DNA of 60,204 nt, taken from assembly GCA_902773835.1 (NCBI GenBank), contig CACYFZ010000010.1, positions 1 through 60,204 on the forward strand. Direction: 5' to 3'. Origin of the DNA: an uncultured Eubacteriales bacterium. GTDB taxonomy: Bacteria; Bacillota; Clostridia; Peptostreptococcales; Anaerovoracaceae. The notes below the pieces were generated by a model. The model saw only the letters and a program-made list of their open reading frames with translations, searched no databases and had not been told where the DNA came from. The first letter of the stretch is position 1. Each line of letters starts with the position of its first letter. A program made the translations under genes and the position numbers. Shown in pieces: positions 1 to 9,478 of the stretch.

Positions 1-121
1 CAACAGACGACGGGAGCTTCAGCTCATGAGATCGTCAGTCGGGGATTGCGACCCGCCACTGACGATCGAATATGGAACCCGCCGCCTACTCCGTTGAGGT
101 GGGGACATCCGGCGTCTGTTA
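1..121. repeat. Structured repeat element, copy 1
   Basis: This sequence recurs at 39874-39963. The ends are complementary (AACAGACG near base 2 and CGTCTGTT at 113-120), so the whole unit can fold into one closed stem. Inside, GATCGTCAGT (30-39) is perfectly complementary to ACTGACGATC (58-67), and CCCGCC pairs with the later GGTGGG. Compared with copy 2, bases 41-72 are a 32-base extra segment that supplies the second arm of the internal hairpin. The end of the element provides the last bases of the stop codon of the QueC-like gene. The window begins exactly at the start of this repeat, which would fit an assembly break at a multicopy sequence. Function unknown; it could be a small mobile element or an RNA. 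Confidence 0.75.
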
Positions 122-724
122 TTTAAGCAGCGGGTCTTCTTCGTCAATCAGGGCGAACGCCTTGGCTCTGCCTTCGCATCCGAGACATTTTCCGCAAGGC
201 TTCTCCTTGCTCTTGTAGCAGGACCAAGTGTGAACGAAAGGTACACCCAGCTTCATTCCGAGCATCATGACCTGCTTCTTGGACATATCCGTGAACGGAA
301 GAACCAGCTTGAGTTCTCCGTCTGTGCCCTCATTTATAGCCGTTGCCATAGTGCGGTAGAATGATTCTCTGCAATCCGGTCTGGCGTGTCCTGCGGACTC
401 ATCTGAATGAACTGCAAACTGAATAGATCCTGCACCCTTGCTGAGAGCTACGGAAGCAGCTGTGGAAATCATAAGTCCGTTCTTAAAAGGAATATCCTTT
501 TTGATTCCGTCTACCGTATTGCTGATGTCCAGCTCAATGTATTCAACGCGGTAATACTCTGCTATTCTCTTGGCAGCTTCTCTTTCTTTCTTACGTTCTT
601 CTCCGTAATAAAGATTGAGTGCGATTACCTTATTTTTTCCGAAATCTTCCACTGCCTGGGCGAGGCATACTGAACTGTCGATTCCTCCACGCAGGAGTAC
701 TACTGTTTTTTTATTATCGGACAT
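119..724 (-). CDS. queC: QueC-like 7-cyano-7-deazaguanine synthase homologue
   Basis: Protein of 201 residues of the N-type ATP-pyrophosphatase (PP-loop) family. The family converts 7-carboxy-7-deazaguanine to preQ0 with ATP and ammonia in queuosine synthesis. The PP-loop near residues 11-17 reads RGGIDSS rather than the canonical SGGxDS. The C-terminal zinc site is present as a Cys near residue 169 followed by CGKCLGC. It is slightly short for QueC (about 220-230 residues). No queD, queE or queF is in the window. The start is supported by AGGAGGG a few bases upstream and a TATAAT box at 760-765. The Ser-to-Arg change in the ATP loop makes normal activity uncertain, so another PP-loop role is possible. 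Confidence 0.75.
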   Translation of the reverse strand: MSDNKKTVVLLRGGIDSSVCLAQAVEDFGKNKVIALNLYYGEERKKEREAAKRIAEYYRVEYIELDISNTVDGIKKDIPFKNGLMISTAASVALSKGAGSIQFAVHSDESAGHARPDCRESFYRTMATAINEGTDGELKLVLPFTDMSKKQVMMLGMKLGVPFVHTWSCYKSKEKPCGKCLGCEGRAKAFALIDEEDPLLK

Positions 725-759
725 AATACCCTCCTGTTTTATTTCTGTAAGATAATAAC

Positions 760-765
760 ATTATA
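760..765 (-). promoter_or_regulatory. Candidate -10 box for the QueC-like gene
   Basis: On the minus strand TATAAT lies about 36 bases upstream of the ATG, followed by an AGGAGG ribosome binding site. The possible -35 (TTAGCA, 784-789, spacer 18) is weak. Confidence 0.45.
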
Positions 766-834
766 CACTTCTGAGCGTTTTCATGCTAATTTTTTTTGAG
801 ATTTTTTAATTTTTTTTAGGCTTTTGTATAAACA

Positions 835-2811
835 TCATACTCTTTTAGATGCTCTGAGTTCGAAGAGAATATCACGAAGCTCTGCGGCACGCTCGAAATC
901 GAGCTGTTTGGCGGCCTCTTTCATGTCCTTTTCCACTTCCTTTATGGTCTCTCTGAGTTCGGCAGCCGTCATGGCCTTCGGATTCTTCAGATCCTTTTCT
1001 CCTACGTACTCGCCCGTAGCCCTTGCGATTTCTCTTATAGGCTTGACTATTGTCTTAGGCTCTATTCCGTGCTCTTTATTATATTCATCCTGCGCTGCGC
1101 GACGCCTTGCAGTCTCATCTATGCAGACTTTCATGGCCTTGCTGATGCTGTCCGCATACATGATAACTCTGCCCTCCGCATTACGGGCTGCACGTCCTAC
1201 AGTCTGAATAAGCGAGGTTTCGGTTCTCAGGAAACCTTCCTTATCCGCATCGAGTATCGCAATAAGGGAAACTTCCGGAAGGTCCAGCCCCTCTCTTAAA
1301 AGGTTGATTCCTACCAGAACATCGAACTTGCCCATTCTGAGATCTCGAATAATCTCAAGCCTTTCGAAGTTGTCTATTTCTGAGTGCAGATAGCGCACCT
1401 TTATGCCTTCATTTTGGAGGAATTTGGTGAGGTCTTCCGCCATTCTCTTTGTAAGAGTGGTGACGAGGACTCTCTCTCCTTTTTCTGCCGTCCTATATAT
1501 CTCACCGATGAGATCATCTATCTGGCCTTCTACCGGCCGCACCTCGATCTTCGGATCGAGTAGGCCTGTCGGCCTGATGAGCTGCTCTGCCGTCACTCCG
1601 CCGGACTTCTCCAGCTCATATGCGGCCGGAGTTGCAGACACATAGATAGTCTGCCCGGTAAGCTCATTAAACTCATCGAATTTAAGAGGTCTGTTATCGA
1701 AGGCAGACGGAAGGCGGAATCCGTATTCCACCAAAGATTCTTTCCTTGAATGGTCTCCGTTATACATAGCGCGAAGCTGCGGCAGCATCGCATGTGACTC
1801 ATCGATTATTGTAAGGAAGTCTCCGTCCGGGAAGTAATCTAACAGCGTATACGGTCTTTCTCCGGGCTTCAGGAAGTTGATATGCCTGGAATAGTTTTCT
1901 ATGCCCTTACAAGTACCGACTTCCATCATCATTTCGATGTCATAATTGGTACGTTGTTCCAATCTCTCCGCTTCCAGGAGCTTTCCGTTGGCACGGAACC
2001 AGTCGAGCCTTTCCTTCAGTTCCTCTCTAATCGAAGCGACTGCCATCTCCATGTCTTCTCTGCTTGTAACATAGTGACTTGCCGGGAAAATCGATATATG
2101 GGAGCGGACACCCGTTACCTCTCCGGTCAGTGGATCTATTTCTCTGATGCTCTCTATCTCATCTCCGAAAAGCTCTACTCTGACGGCGCTTTCTCCGCCT
2201 GCAGGATATATATCTATAATATCTCCCCGGGCTCTGAAAGTGCCTCTCGCAAAGTCCATGTCATTTCTGTTGTATTGTATTTCCGTCAATTTTCGCATCA
2301 GCTGCATTCTGTCCATTTCCATACCCGGTCTCAGACTTATGAGCTGATTTCGATATGAACTCGGACTACCGAGTCCGTATATGCAGGATACGGAGGCGAC
2401 AATAATAACGTCTTTTCTTTCAAGCTGAGCTGCTGTCGCAGAATGCCTGAGTTTGTCTATCTCCTCATTTATATCCGCATCTTTTTCTATATACATATCA
2501 GTCGACGGCACATATGCCTCCGGCTGGTAATAATCGTAGTATGAAACAAAATACTCAACGGCATTGTCAGGGAAAAATTCCTTGAACTCCCCGTGAAGCT
2601 GGGCCGCAAGAGTTTTGTTATGTGAAATGACGAGAGTAGGTTTTTGAACCGCCTCTATTATTTTGGCCATCGTAAAAGTCTTGCCGGATCCGGTAACTCC
2701 CATCAAGGTCTGGGCTTCTTCTCCCGCAAGTATACCGTCCGCAATCTTCTTAATCGCCTGCGGCTGATCTCCCGTAGGCTGAAATTCACTTTTTACTCTG
2801 AACTCATTCAT
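835..2811 (-). CDS. uvrB: UvrABC excinuclease subunit B
   Basis: UvrB of 658 residues, the usual length. It is the cytoplasmic damage-verifying helicase of nucleotide excision repair and works with UvrA and UvrC. Visible features are the Walker A loop GVTGSGKT (about 39-46), the aromatic beta-hairpin [12 protein letters not shown] (about 91-102) that locks the lesion strand, the DESH Walker B region (about 337), helicase motifs SATP and QTVGRAARN in the second half, and a C-terminal UVR motif (about 620-655) that contacts UvrC. It follows the inositol cluster by 28 bases and may be read from it, although its function is unrelated. No uvrA or uvrC is in the window. Confidence 0.97.
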   Translation of the reverse strand: MNEFRVKSEFQPTGDQPQAIKKIADGILAGEEAQTLMGVTGSGKTFTMAKIIEAVQKPTLVISHNKTLAAQLHGEFKEFFPDNAVEYFVSYYDYYQPEAYVPSTDMYIEKDADINEEIDKLRHSATAAQLERKDVIIVASVSCIYGLGSPSSYRNQLISLRPGMEMDRMQLMRKLTEIQYNRNDMDFARGTFRARGDIIDIYPAGGESAVRVELFGDEIESIREIDPLTGEVTGVRSHISIFPASHYVTSREDMEMAVASIREELKERLDWFRANGKLLEAERLEQRTNYDIEMMMEVGTCKGIENYSRHINFLKPGERPYTLLDYFPDGDFLTIIDESHAMLPQLRAMYNGDHSRKESLVEYGFRLPSAFDNRPLKFDEFNELTGQTIYVSATPAAYELEKSGGVTAEQLIRPTGLLDPKIEVRPVEGQIDDLIGEIYRTAEKGERVLVTTLTKRMAEDLTKFLQNEGIKVRYLHSEIDNFERLEIIRDLRMGKFDVLVGINLLREGLDLPEVSLIAILDADKEGFLRTETSLIQTVGRAARNAEGRVIMYADSISKAMKVCIDETARRRAAQDEYNKEHGIEPKTIVKPIREIARATGEYVGEKDLKNPKAMTAAELRETIKEVEKDMKEAAKQLDFERAAELRDILFELRASKRV

Positions 2812-2839
2812 AATTCACTCTTTGCTTTCACTATGTCAT

Positions 2840-3769
2840 TTAACACAGTACCATCGCTTCTTTAAGTGTTTTGATGGAAGTGAGATGGCCGTCCATCATC
2901 GACATAGTCAGGTCTTCCATCTCAAGTGAAATGACATCGTCATATCCGCTCATGCGTAGAACGGAAACGAATTCCTTCCACCAAAGCATGTCATGACCGC
3001 AGCCTACTGCTACGTAATTCCATGAGCGATCAGCATATTCATCTATGCCCTTTGTGTCCAGCACTCCGTTGGGGCCGACGAGTCGACGCTCAATTCTGGA
3101 ATCCTTACCGTGAACATGATAGAGCGCCCCCGTATCTCCGAGCGCTCTGGCCGCCTCAATAGGGTCTCCTCCCATCCAGAAGAGGTGCGAAGGATCGAGA
3201 TTCATGCCTATGATAGGATCTACCGCATCCCTGAGGCGCAGAAGAGTCTCTGTGTTGTACACAAGCTGCTGTGCGTGATTCTCAAGGGCTATCTTTTCTA
3301 TGCCAAAGTCCTTGGCTTTCTTCACCAACTCTTTCCAGCTCGGAATGGCCACATCTTCCCACTGATATTTAAGAACGTCGAGGAGTTCCGGCGGCCATGA
3401 GCCCGTAACCCATACCGGAGTTTTATCTCCCGGACAGCCCGTAGGAAGCCCGCTCATCATAACGACTTTCTTTACACCGAGCTTTTCAGCCAGCTCAAAC
3501 GTCTTGAGAGTGACATCCATGTCCTTCTCATAAGCCAAATGGTTTCCTGAGCAATTAAGGGCGCAGAGCGAAAGCCCTGCGTCCTTAATCTTTCCGTACC
3601 ACTCGTCTCTGGCTGCATCGCTTTCCACCATCTTGTCCAGGTCTATATGCGGTGCAGAGGACCAGTTCCCGGTCCCTATTTCCAAAGTTTCTAGCCCTTG
3701 TTCCACGCAGAACCTGAGCATTTCTTCAAAGCTCATATCCAGCGTGCAGGTTTTAATTCCGAGTCTCAT
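2840..3769 (-). CDS. Sugar phosphate isomerase/epimerase (IolI/IolH-like)
   Basis: A 309-residue xylose-isomerase-like TIM barrel (AP endonuclease 2 family). Candidate metal ligands are visible in the segments LEIGTG (about 34-39), LENHAQ, LDPSHLFWMGGDP, HVHGKDS and LEMED near the C-terminus. It is the last gene of the inositol cluster, 9 bases after the IolG gene. The family includes IolI, which interconverts keto-inositol isomers, and IolH of unclear role. A keto-inositol isomerase that brings D-chiro- or scyllo-derived intermediates into the main pathway is the best guess. It is distinct from the true IolE at 7604-8512. Exact substrate not resolvable from sequence. Confidence 0.7.
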   Translation of the reverse strand: MRLGIKTCTLDMSFEEMLRFCVEQGLETLEIGTGNWSSAPHIDLDKMVESDAARDEWYGKIKDAGLSLCALNCSGNHLAYEKDMDVTLKTFELAEKLGVKKVVMMSGLPTGCPGDKTPVWVTGSWPPELLDVLKYQWEDVAIPSWKELVKKAKDFGIEKIALENHAQQLVYNTETLLRLRDAVDPIIGMNLDPSHLFWMGGDPIEAARALGDTGALYHVHGKDSRIERRLVGPNGVLDTKGIDEYADRSWNYVAVGCGHDMLWWKEFVSVLRMSGYDDVISLEMEDLTMSMMDGHLTSIKTLKEAMVLC

Positions 3770-3778
3770 AGTACTCCT

Positions 3779-4807
3779 TTATTTGTACATATCCGGTTTT
3801 TCGATTGTATCGATTTTCTTGAACTCAGATGAACCGCGTGACTCGTTAAGAGCATCGCCTGCTACACATGCTACATAGCCGTCCCATGATGAAGGTCCTC
3901 TGAGCTTTCCTTCGTGAACTGCTTCAACCCAGTCATTGAACTCGATATCGTATGCATCGATGAAACGGTCTTTCCAGTCCACCATGATAGGCATGCTCTC
4001 TCCCGGAAGTTTGTTAGGGTCCGGTCTGGATCTTCTTACTACTGCGTAAGGATCCGGGAGCTTAACAGTTCCGTTCTCACATACTACTTCGCACTGGATG
4101 TCGTAACCGTAACCGTCTGCGCACTGAATCTCAACGTCGATGAAGCATCCGTTCTTTGTTCTCAGAAGTACAACCTGAGGGTTGTCATATTCTGTAGTAT
4201 TTGAAGTCTGACGCACCTTTACAACCTGACCGTCTTCATACTCATCGTCGAGCAGCCAACGGCAGATGTCCAGTTCGTGAATAGCTACGTTAGTGATTCC
4301 GTTCTCGGTCTTGAATCCCGGTCCCTGAGAAACATTACGGTGTGCTGCCTTGATAAGCAGCGGCTTTCCGATTTCTCCGGATGAGATGATTCTCTTCATC
4401 TCTGCATATCCTGTGTCATATCTCCTCATGAATCCGACCTGAACGAGCTTCTTTCCGATTTCCTGCTCTCTGGCCATAATCTCTTCACAATCCTTGGCGT
4501 TCTGTGAGAGCGGTTTTTCGCAGAAGCACCACTTCTCCTCGGCAAGGGTCTTCATAACATAGTCATGATGTGTAGGGTCGATGGATGTGATAACAACAGC
4601 CTCAACATCCGGATCCTTAATCATGCCGTCACAGTCATTTCCGTATGACTTGATGCCGTAAAGCTTTGCTGTCTCGTCGGCAGCCTCTGCCACATAGTCG
4701 CTTACTGCAACTACCGTGCATCCTGCAATGTTATTGATAAGACGTCTGCAGTGGTCTTTTCCGATGGCACCGCAGCCCACGATTCCGATTTTTAATTCTT
4801 TTTCCAT
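3779..4807 (-). CDS. iolG: myo-Inositol 2-dehydrogenase
   Basis: A 342-residue Gfo/Idh/MocA oxidoreductase that matches Bacillus IolG through most of its length. The N-terminal Rossmann motif is GCGAIGKDH (about 11-19), EKP near residue 97 carries the catalytic lysine, and VQVGFMRRYD and AAHRN follow. The catalytic helix reads AIHELDICRWLL (about 177-188), and the conserved DIQCEVV and SSWDGYVA blocks lie in the C-terminal half. It oxidises myo-inositol to 2-keto-myo-inositol with NAD+. It sits between the isomerase-like gene and iolD in a tight operon. A second, more divergent dehydrogenase is at 15645-16658, so the two probably split inositol isomers. Confidence 0.9.
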   Translation of the reverse strand: MEKELKIGIVGCGAIGKDHCRRLINNIAGCTVVAVSDYVAEAADETAKLYGIKSYGNDCDGMIKDPDVEAVVITSIDPTHHDYVMKTLAEEKWCFCEKPLSQNAKDCEEIMAREQEIGKKLVQVGFMRRYDTGYAEMKRIISSGEIGKPLLIKAAHRNVSQGPGFKTENGITNVAIHELDICRWLLDDEYEDGQVVKVRQTSNTTEYDNPQVVLLRTKNGCFIDVEIQCADGYGYDIQCEVVCENGTVKLPDPYAVVRRSRPDPNKLPGESMPIMVDWKDRFIDAYDIEFNDWVEAVHEGKLRGPSSWDGYVACVAGDALNESRGSSEFKKIDTIEKPDMYK

Positions 4808-4842
4808 AACTAATCCTCTCTATACACTATTAAACTGCGAAA

Positions 4843-6771
4843 TTAGTATTTGCGTGCTGTCTTCAGGTGCTCCAGCATGTCTCTGTAAGCAGCTCTGTTA
4901 GCAGGGCGTGTGGATACTTCAGTATCTCCGCATCTCCACCATGAGCTGTAACCATCTGTCATTGTCTTAGGAAGAACCTTGATGTCGAAGAGTACAGGCT
5001 GATTCTTAACCTTCTTGGCATCTTCGAGAGCGTCCTTCAGATCCTGAAGAGTTCTGATGGAATAGCTCTTGCAGCCGTAACCTTCGGCAACCTTCGCATA
5101 GTCAACATCCATGAACTTGCCTGTGAGGCCTGTCTTGGTGCGATAACGCATCTCTGTAACGAGAGTCTTGTTTCCGTGACCGACCTGGAGATTGTTGATG
5201 CAACCGAAGCTGGCGTTGTCGAAGAGGCAGATATTGATCTTCTGTCCTTCCTGAATTGCAGTGAGAAGTTCACTATGCATCATGTTGAAGCTGCCGTCTC
5301 CTACGAAGGAGTAAACTTCCTTCTTGTCTCCGATAGCGAGCTTAACGCCGAGAGCACCGGCTACTTCATATCCCATTGTTGAATATCCGTATTCCATGTT
5401 GTAGGTATCAACGGCATTCGGACGCCACATTCTCTGCATATCTCCAGGAAGCGAACCGGCAGCTCCGATAGCAACATCTTCAGGGTCCATGAACGCATTG
5501 ATGAGTCCGAGTGCCTCAGTCTGAGTCAGCTGAGCATCGAGATCCTTAGCGAAGCGATGTGCAGAATCCATATTGTCATCCTGAACGAGAGCCTTCCAAG
5601 TCTTAGTGTTCTTGTATTTGAAGTTGTCCAGTCTGTCGAGTTCCTTGGCCCATTTATCGCGAGCCTTCTTAATCTCATCTTTGTATCCGGACTTATAACC
5701 GCTGAGCAGTTTTGAAAGCGCAGGAAGTGCAACCTTGGCATCAGCAAATACAGGAACGGCATCCAGCTTCAGAGCCTGGAACTGGCTGATGTTGATGTTT
5801 ACGAACTTAGCATTCTCTTTGAAGAGCCAACGAGAAGCCGTCGTGAAGTCTGTATATCTTGTACCTACGCCGATAACGAGGTCTGCTTTTCTGGCAATCT
5901 CATTTGCAGCCGAGCAACCCGTTACGCCGATACCGCCGAGGTTCAGCTTATGTGTCCAAACAACTGCGGATTTTCCTGCCTGAGTCTCTCCGAAAGGAAT
6001 GTTGAACTTCTCAGCGAATTTCATGAACTCTTCGTGAGCCTCTGAGTAGCGAACACCGCCGCCGCAGATCATGATAGGTCTCTTGGCCTTTCTGATAGCT
6101 GCAGCTGCCTGCTCCAGAACTTCCTGCTGAGGAGCTCTTCTGTCGAGAGTCCATACTCTCTTAGCGAAGAAGCTTTCAGGATAGTCATATGCTTCACCCT
6201 CAACGTCCTGCGGGATAGCAATGCATACTGCACCTGTGTTGGCAGGGTCTGTCAGAGTTCTGAATGCGTTGAGCATAGCGCTCATCAGCTGCTCAGGTCT
6301 TACGATTCTGTCCCAGTAACGGCATACAGCCTTGAACGCATCGTTAGTTGTAATGGACAGTGACTGCGTCTGCTCTACCTGCTGAAGTACAGGGTCCGGC
6401 TGACGGCATGCATATGTGTCACCCGGCAGAACCAGCAGCGGGATATTGTTGGCTGTGGCTGTTCCGCAAGCCGTTACCATGTTGGCAGCACCGGGACCAA
6501 CGGATGATGTGCAGGCGAAGATCTGTTTTCTCTTCATCTGCTTAGCAAAAGCTACTGCAGCCTGAGCCATGCCCTGCTCATTTTTACCCTGATAAATCTC
6601 AAGTTTCTTAGCTTCCTGAGTAAGAGCCTGTCCGAGACCGAGAACGTTTCCGTGACCCGGAATCATGAACACGCCTCTTACGAAGCGTACTTCTTTTCCG
6701 TCATAAGCCAGATACTGGTTTTCCATAAAGCGAACCAGCGCCTGAGCCATTGTTAAACGTACTGTTTTCAT
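4843..6771 (-). CDS. iolD: 3D-(3,5/4)-trihydroxycyclohexane-1,2-dione hydrolase
   Basis: A 642-residue thiamine-diphosphate enzyme of the acetolactate synthase superfamily, the usual IolD length. It opens the trihydroxycyclohexanedione ring to 5-deoxy-D-glucuronate. Visible features are [11 protein letters not shown] (about 38-48), the central FAD-like/transhydrogenase-type domain (about 200-350), and the C-terminal TPP-binding segment [11 protein letters not shown] with the following CLFDNASFG (about 490-530). It lies between iolB and iolG, 14 bases from iolB. Its presence with IolB and IolE shows the upper inositol pathway is complete here. Confidence 0.95.
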   Translation of the reverse strand: MKTVRLTMAQALVRFMENQYLAYDGKEVRFVRGVFMIPGHGNVLGLGQALTQEAKKLEIYQGKNEQGMAQAAVAFAKQMKRKQIFACTSSVGPGAANMVTACGTATANNIPLLVLPGDTYACRQPDPVLQQVEQTQSLSITTNDAFKAVCRYWDRIVRPEQLMSAMLNAFRTLTDPANTGAVCIAIPQDVEGEAYDYPESFFAKRVWTLDRRAPQQEVLEQAAAAIRKAKRPIMICGGGVRYSEAHEEFMKFAEKFNIPFGETQAGKSAVVWTHKLNLGGIGVTGCSAANEIARKADLVIGVGTRYTDFTTASRWLFKENAKFVNINISQFQALKLDAVPVFADAKVALPALSKLLSGYKSGYKDEIKKARDKWAKELDRLDNFKYKNTKTWKALVQDDNMDSAHRFAKDLDAQLTQTEALGLINAFMDPEDVAIGAAGSLPGDMQRMWRPNAVDTYNMEYGYSTMGYEVAGALGVKLAIGDKKEVYSFVGDGSFNMMHSELLTAIQEGQKINICLFDNASFGCINNLQVGHGNKTLVTEMRYRTKTGLTGKFMDVDYAKVAEGYGCKSYSIRTLQDLKDALEDAKKVKNQPVLFDIKVLPKTMTDGYSSWWRCGDTEVSTRPANRAAYRDMLEHLKTARKY

Positions 6772-6785
6772 AATCCTACCTCCTG

Positions 6786-7589
6786 CTATTTATTCGGATA
6801 TATATGTTCATTTGCATCGTCTTTCCAAAGCCATTCATGCTCTTTGTCGTCGATGCGTGTCTTTTCCCAAGGATCACCTTCGAGGTGTCTTATACCCCAT
6901 GCGTAGCACATAGCATATCCCGGAGCTGCTGTCTGGGAGTGGAATGCCGAAGTGATAGGAATCAGGCCGTTATGTGTGGTCTTGAAAATCTCTCCGTTGG
7001 CAAATCCCGCACCGAAGCCCTGCGGCTCATCAAACCTGTAGAAATATACCTCAGGCTGCGGATGGTGATGCGGAGGATATGATGACCACTTGCCCGGATG
7101 GTTCAGAACCTCTCCGAGCACCATGTTTGAGAAAGGAGCATTCTCATAATCGAAGAATGTCTTGATCTCTCTCTGCATGCATCCCATAAGCTCTCCGTTA
7201 GAACCTGCGAACTGAACCTGAACTGTCTCAGGTGTATACATAACCGGCTCGTACTTGTTAGGATTCTTTGTAGCCTGTACATAGATCTCGCTGTGCGCAT
7301 GTGCAGTCAGCTTAATCTCGGTGTCGCAAGGAGCCAGCAGGCAGTATGCCTCGTGATGGAAGGTATTAGGTCTGTCAGCCTCAACCTTCTTGCCGTCCCA
7401 CTCGAAAGTGACTTTTCCTTCAAAGAGGAGCACTGCCACTTCTTTCTCAGCTTCATGATAAGTCCAGGTATCTCCCTCTTCCATAATCAGGAGGCCTACA
7501 TCCATGAGGGTGCCGAGGTCATCGACATCGCTGTCGATATACACATTGTATCCTCTTTTTAAATCATTCTTTTCAATATATGAACTCAT
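6786..7589 (-). CDS. iolB: 5-Deoxy-glucuronate isomerase
   Basis: A 267-residue double-cupin protein of the IolB/KduI family. It isomerises 5-deoxy-D-glucuronate to 2-deoxy-5-keto-D-gluconate. The C-terminal cupin shows the metal-binding run [15 protein letters not shown] (about 169-183), and the final segment [15 protein letters not shown] is typical of IolB. It is the last recognisable standard step in this cluster: no iolC kinase or iolJ aldolase follows, and the next upstream operon genes are iolE and a split transketolase. Confidence 0.93.
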   Translation of the reverse strand: MSSYIEKNDLKRGYNVYIDSDVDDLGTLMDVGLLIMEEGDTWTYHEAEKEVAVLLFEGKVTFEWDGKKVEADRPNTFHHEAYCLLAPCDTEIKLTAHAHSEIYVQATKNPNKYEPVMYTPETVQVQFAGSNGELMGCMQREIKTFFDYENAPFSNMVLGEVLNHPGKWSSYPPHHHPQPEVYFYRFDEPQGFGAGFANGEIFKTTHNGLIPITSAFHSQTAAPGYAMCYAWGIRHLEGDPWEKTRIDDKEHEWLWKDDANEHIYPNK

Positions 7590-7603
7590 ATATACGTTCC
7601 TTT

Positions 7604-8512
7604 CTACAGTCCTGTATGCTCACGAATGTATGCGCGGCCCTTCATGGCATATTCGAGAGGGTTTGCCTTTGCAGGATCCTGCTCTGCCTCTACGAGAAGC
7701 CATCCCTTGTAGCCTGCATCTGCAAGGACTTTGAAGATAGGATCAAAATCAACATCTCCGTCTCCCGGAACCGTGAACGCACCGTTTCTGACAGCCTGAA
7801 GGAAGCTCATATTCTGCTTTCTTACCTCTTCAACTACAGGAAGTCTCATGTCCTTGAGGTGGACATGACCTACGCGGTCTGCATATTTCTTCAGCATAGC
7901 CAGAGGATCTTCTCCTGCAAATGTGAAGTGTCCGGTGTCATAGCAGAGGAAAACGAGCTCAGGATCTGTGTTGGACATCATGCGGTCAGTCTCTTCGCTT
8001 GTCTGTACGACAGTACCCATATGATGATGGAAGCAAAGCTTAAATCCACGGTCCTTTGCAATCTTTCCGAGGTGATTCAGCCCCTTGCAGAACCTGTCCC
8101 ACTCCTCGTCATTCATAACGTATTTGTTATCCCCTGTCAGGATAGGTGTATCCATCTTTCCCTGGATGGAATGGCTCTGCTCACTGACATTGATGCGATT
8201 GGCTCCTACAGCTTCAAGGAAGTCGAGGTTTGCAATGAAGTCCTTTTCCTCTTCCTCGATAGGTCTTGTGATAATGAATGATGAATACCAGCGGCTGGCA
8301 ATTCTCATTCCGCGAAGATCGAGAGCCTTTTTGAGCTCAGCAGGATCCGTCGGATACTTATTTCCGATTTCGCAGCCCGTAAAACCTGCCAACGCCATCT
8401 CACTTACTATCTGCTGGAATGTATTTTCTGCTCCCAGCTCAGGCATATCATCATTGCACCAACCGATAGGTGCGATTCCGAGATTCACTTCTTTTTCATT
8501 GAACATGCTCAT
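7604..8512 (-). CDS. iolE: 2-Keto-myo-inositol dehydratase
   Basis: A 302-residue TIM-barrel dehydratase that turns 2-keto-myo-inositol into 3D-(3,5/4)-trihydroxycyclohexane-1,2-dione. The N-terminal signature GIAPIGWCNDDMPELG (about 12-27) is characteristic of IolE, and FHHHMGT, YDTGHFTFAG and HVHLKDMR carry likely metal and substrate residues. I chose the ATG at 8512: the ribosome site AAGGAGG lies 8 bases before it, while an in-frame GTG at 8518 is too close to that site. Located 14 bases before iolB and after the transketolase pair. Confidence 0.95.
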   Translation of the reverse strand: MSMFNEKEVNLGIAPIGWCNDDMPELGAENTFQQIVSEMALAGFTGCEIGNKYPTDPAELKKALDLRGMRIASRWYSSFIITRPIEEEEKDFIANLDFLEAVGANRINVSEQSHSIQGKMDTPILTGDNKYVMNDEEWDRFCKGLNHLGKIAKDRGFKLCFHHHMGTVVQTSEETDRMMSNTDPELVFLCYDTGHFTFAGEDPLAMLKKYADRVGHVHLKDMRLPVVEEVRKQNMSFLQAVRNGAFTVPGDGDVDFDPIFKVLADAGYKGWLLVEAEQDPAKANPLEYAMKGRAYIREHTGL

Positions 8513-8525
8513 TTGCACATCCTCC

Positions 8526-9464
8526 TTATTTCAATCCTTTTACAACTTTAACAATATGATCTGATGTGAGATCGAATTTCTCACGAAGATAATCTACAGG
8601 ACCTACTTCTCCGAATACGTCCTCTACAGCTACATATCCGAACTTAAGGGCAAGTCCGCAAACTGCTTCCTGAACTGCCGATGTGAGTCCGCCTATGTGG
8701 TTGTGGTTTTCAGCAACTACCAAAAGACCTGTCTCCTCTGCATACTTGCGGATTGTGTCAACATCGAGAGGCTTAATTGTAATAGGGTCTATTACTGTCA
8801 TCTCAACGCCGTCCTTTGCAAGAGCTTCTGCAGCCTGAAGTGCTTCGTGAACCATAATTCCGGAAGCTACGATAACGCCGTCTTTTCCTTCGCGAAGGAC
8901 TTCTGCCTTGCCCGGTGTGAAAGAAGCGCCGTCTTCATATACCTGATATGAATCTTTTCTAGGCACTCTGATGTACTTAACGCCCGGCATATCCTTGGCC
9001 ATTTTGAGTGCAGCCTGGAGCATCGGTACGTCAGTGATATCAAAGATGGTGGCCTCCGGAAGTGAGCGATAAAGTGCTACATCTTCGAAAGGCATGTGAG
9101 TTCCGCCGTTGAATGCGGCAGTGATACCCGGGTCTGTTCCGATCATTGTGATAGGATTCTTCGCATATCCTGCAGCCAGAAATACCTGGTCGAAGCAGCG
9201 ACGTGATGCGAAAGGTCCGAATGAATGTGCATAAGGCTTCATGCCGGATGCGGAAAGACCTGCTGCGATTCCTGCCATATTGGCTTCTGCGATACCGCAG
9301 TTGATAACGCGGTCGCTCTTAATCTTATTGGTGCCGCTGCATCCCATGAGGTCGGCATCAAGCCATACTACTTTGTTATCTTCGTTCAGGAGAGCTTCAA
9401 CGGTCTCTCCGATAACGCTTTTGAATTGACGAGAATCTTTTTCTCCGTTATATACGATTTTCAT
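8526..9464 (-). CDS. Transketolase, C-terminal subunit
   Basis: A 312-residue protein carrying the pyrimidine-binding and C-terminal domains of a split transketolase. Visible are INCGIAEANM (about 54-63, with the catalytic Glu), the FGPFASRRCFDQV segment and GGTHMPFEDVALYR (about 120-133), then a transketolase C-terminal domain from about residue 190. The N-terminal half is encoded by the next upstream gene, 14 bases away. The pair sits inside the inositol operon between malic enzyme and iolE, where iolC and iolJ would be expected. I infer that it takes the IolB product 2-deoxy-5-keto-D-gluconate as ketol donor. An ordinary pentose-phosphate role is the alternative. Confidence 0.9.
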   Translation of the reverse strand: MKIVYNGEKDSRQFKSVIGETVEALLNEDNKVVWLDADLMGCSGTNKIKSDRVINCGIAEANMAGIAAGLSASGMKPYAHSFGPFASRRCFDQVFLAAGYAKNPITMIGTDPGITAAFNGGTHMPFEDVALYRSLPEATIFDITDVPMLQAALKMAKDMPGVKYIRVPRKDSYQVYEDGASFTPGKAEVLREGKDGVIVASGIMVHEALQAAEALAKDGVEMTVIDPITIKPLDVDTIRKYAEETGLLVVAENHNHIGGLTSAVQEAVCGLALKFGYVAVEDVFGEVGPVDYLREKFDLTSDHIVKVVKGLK

Positions 9465-9478
9465 ATGCCCGCACCTCC

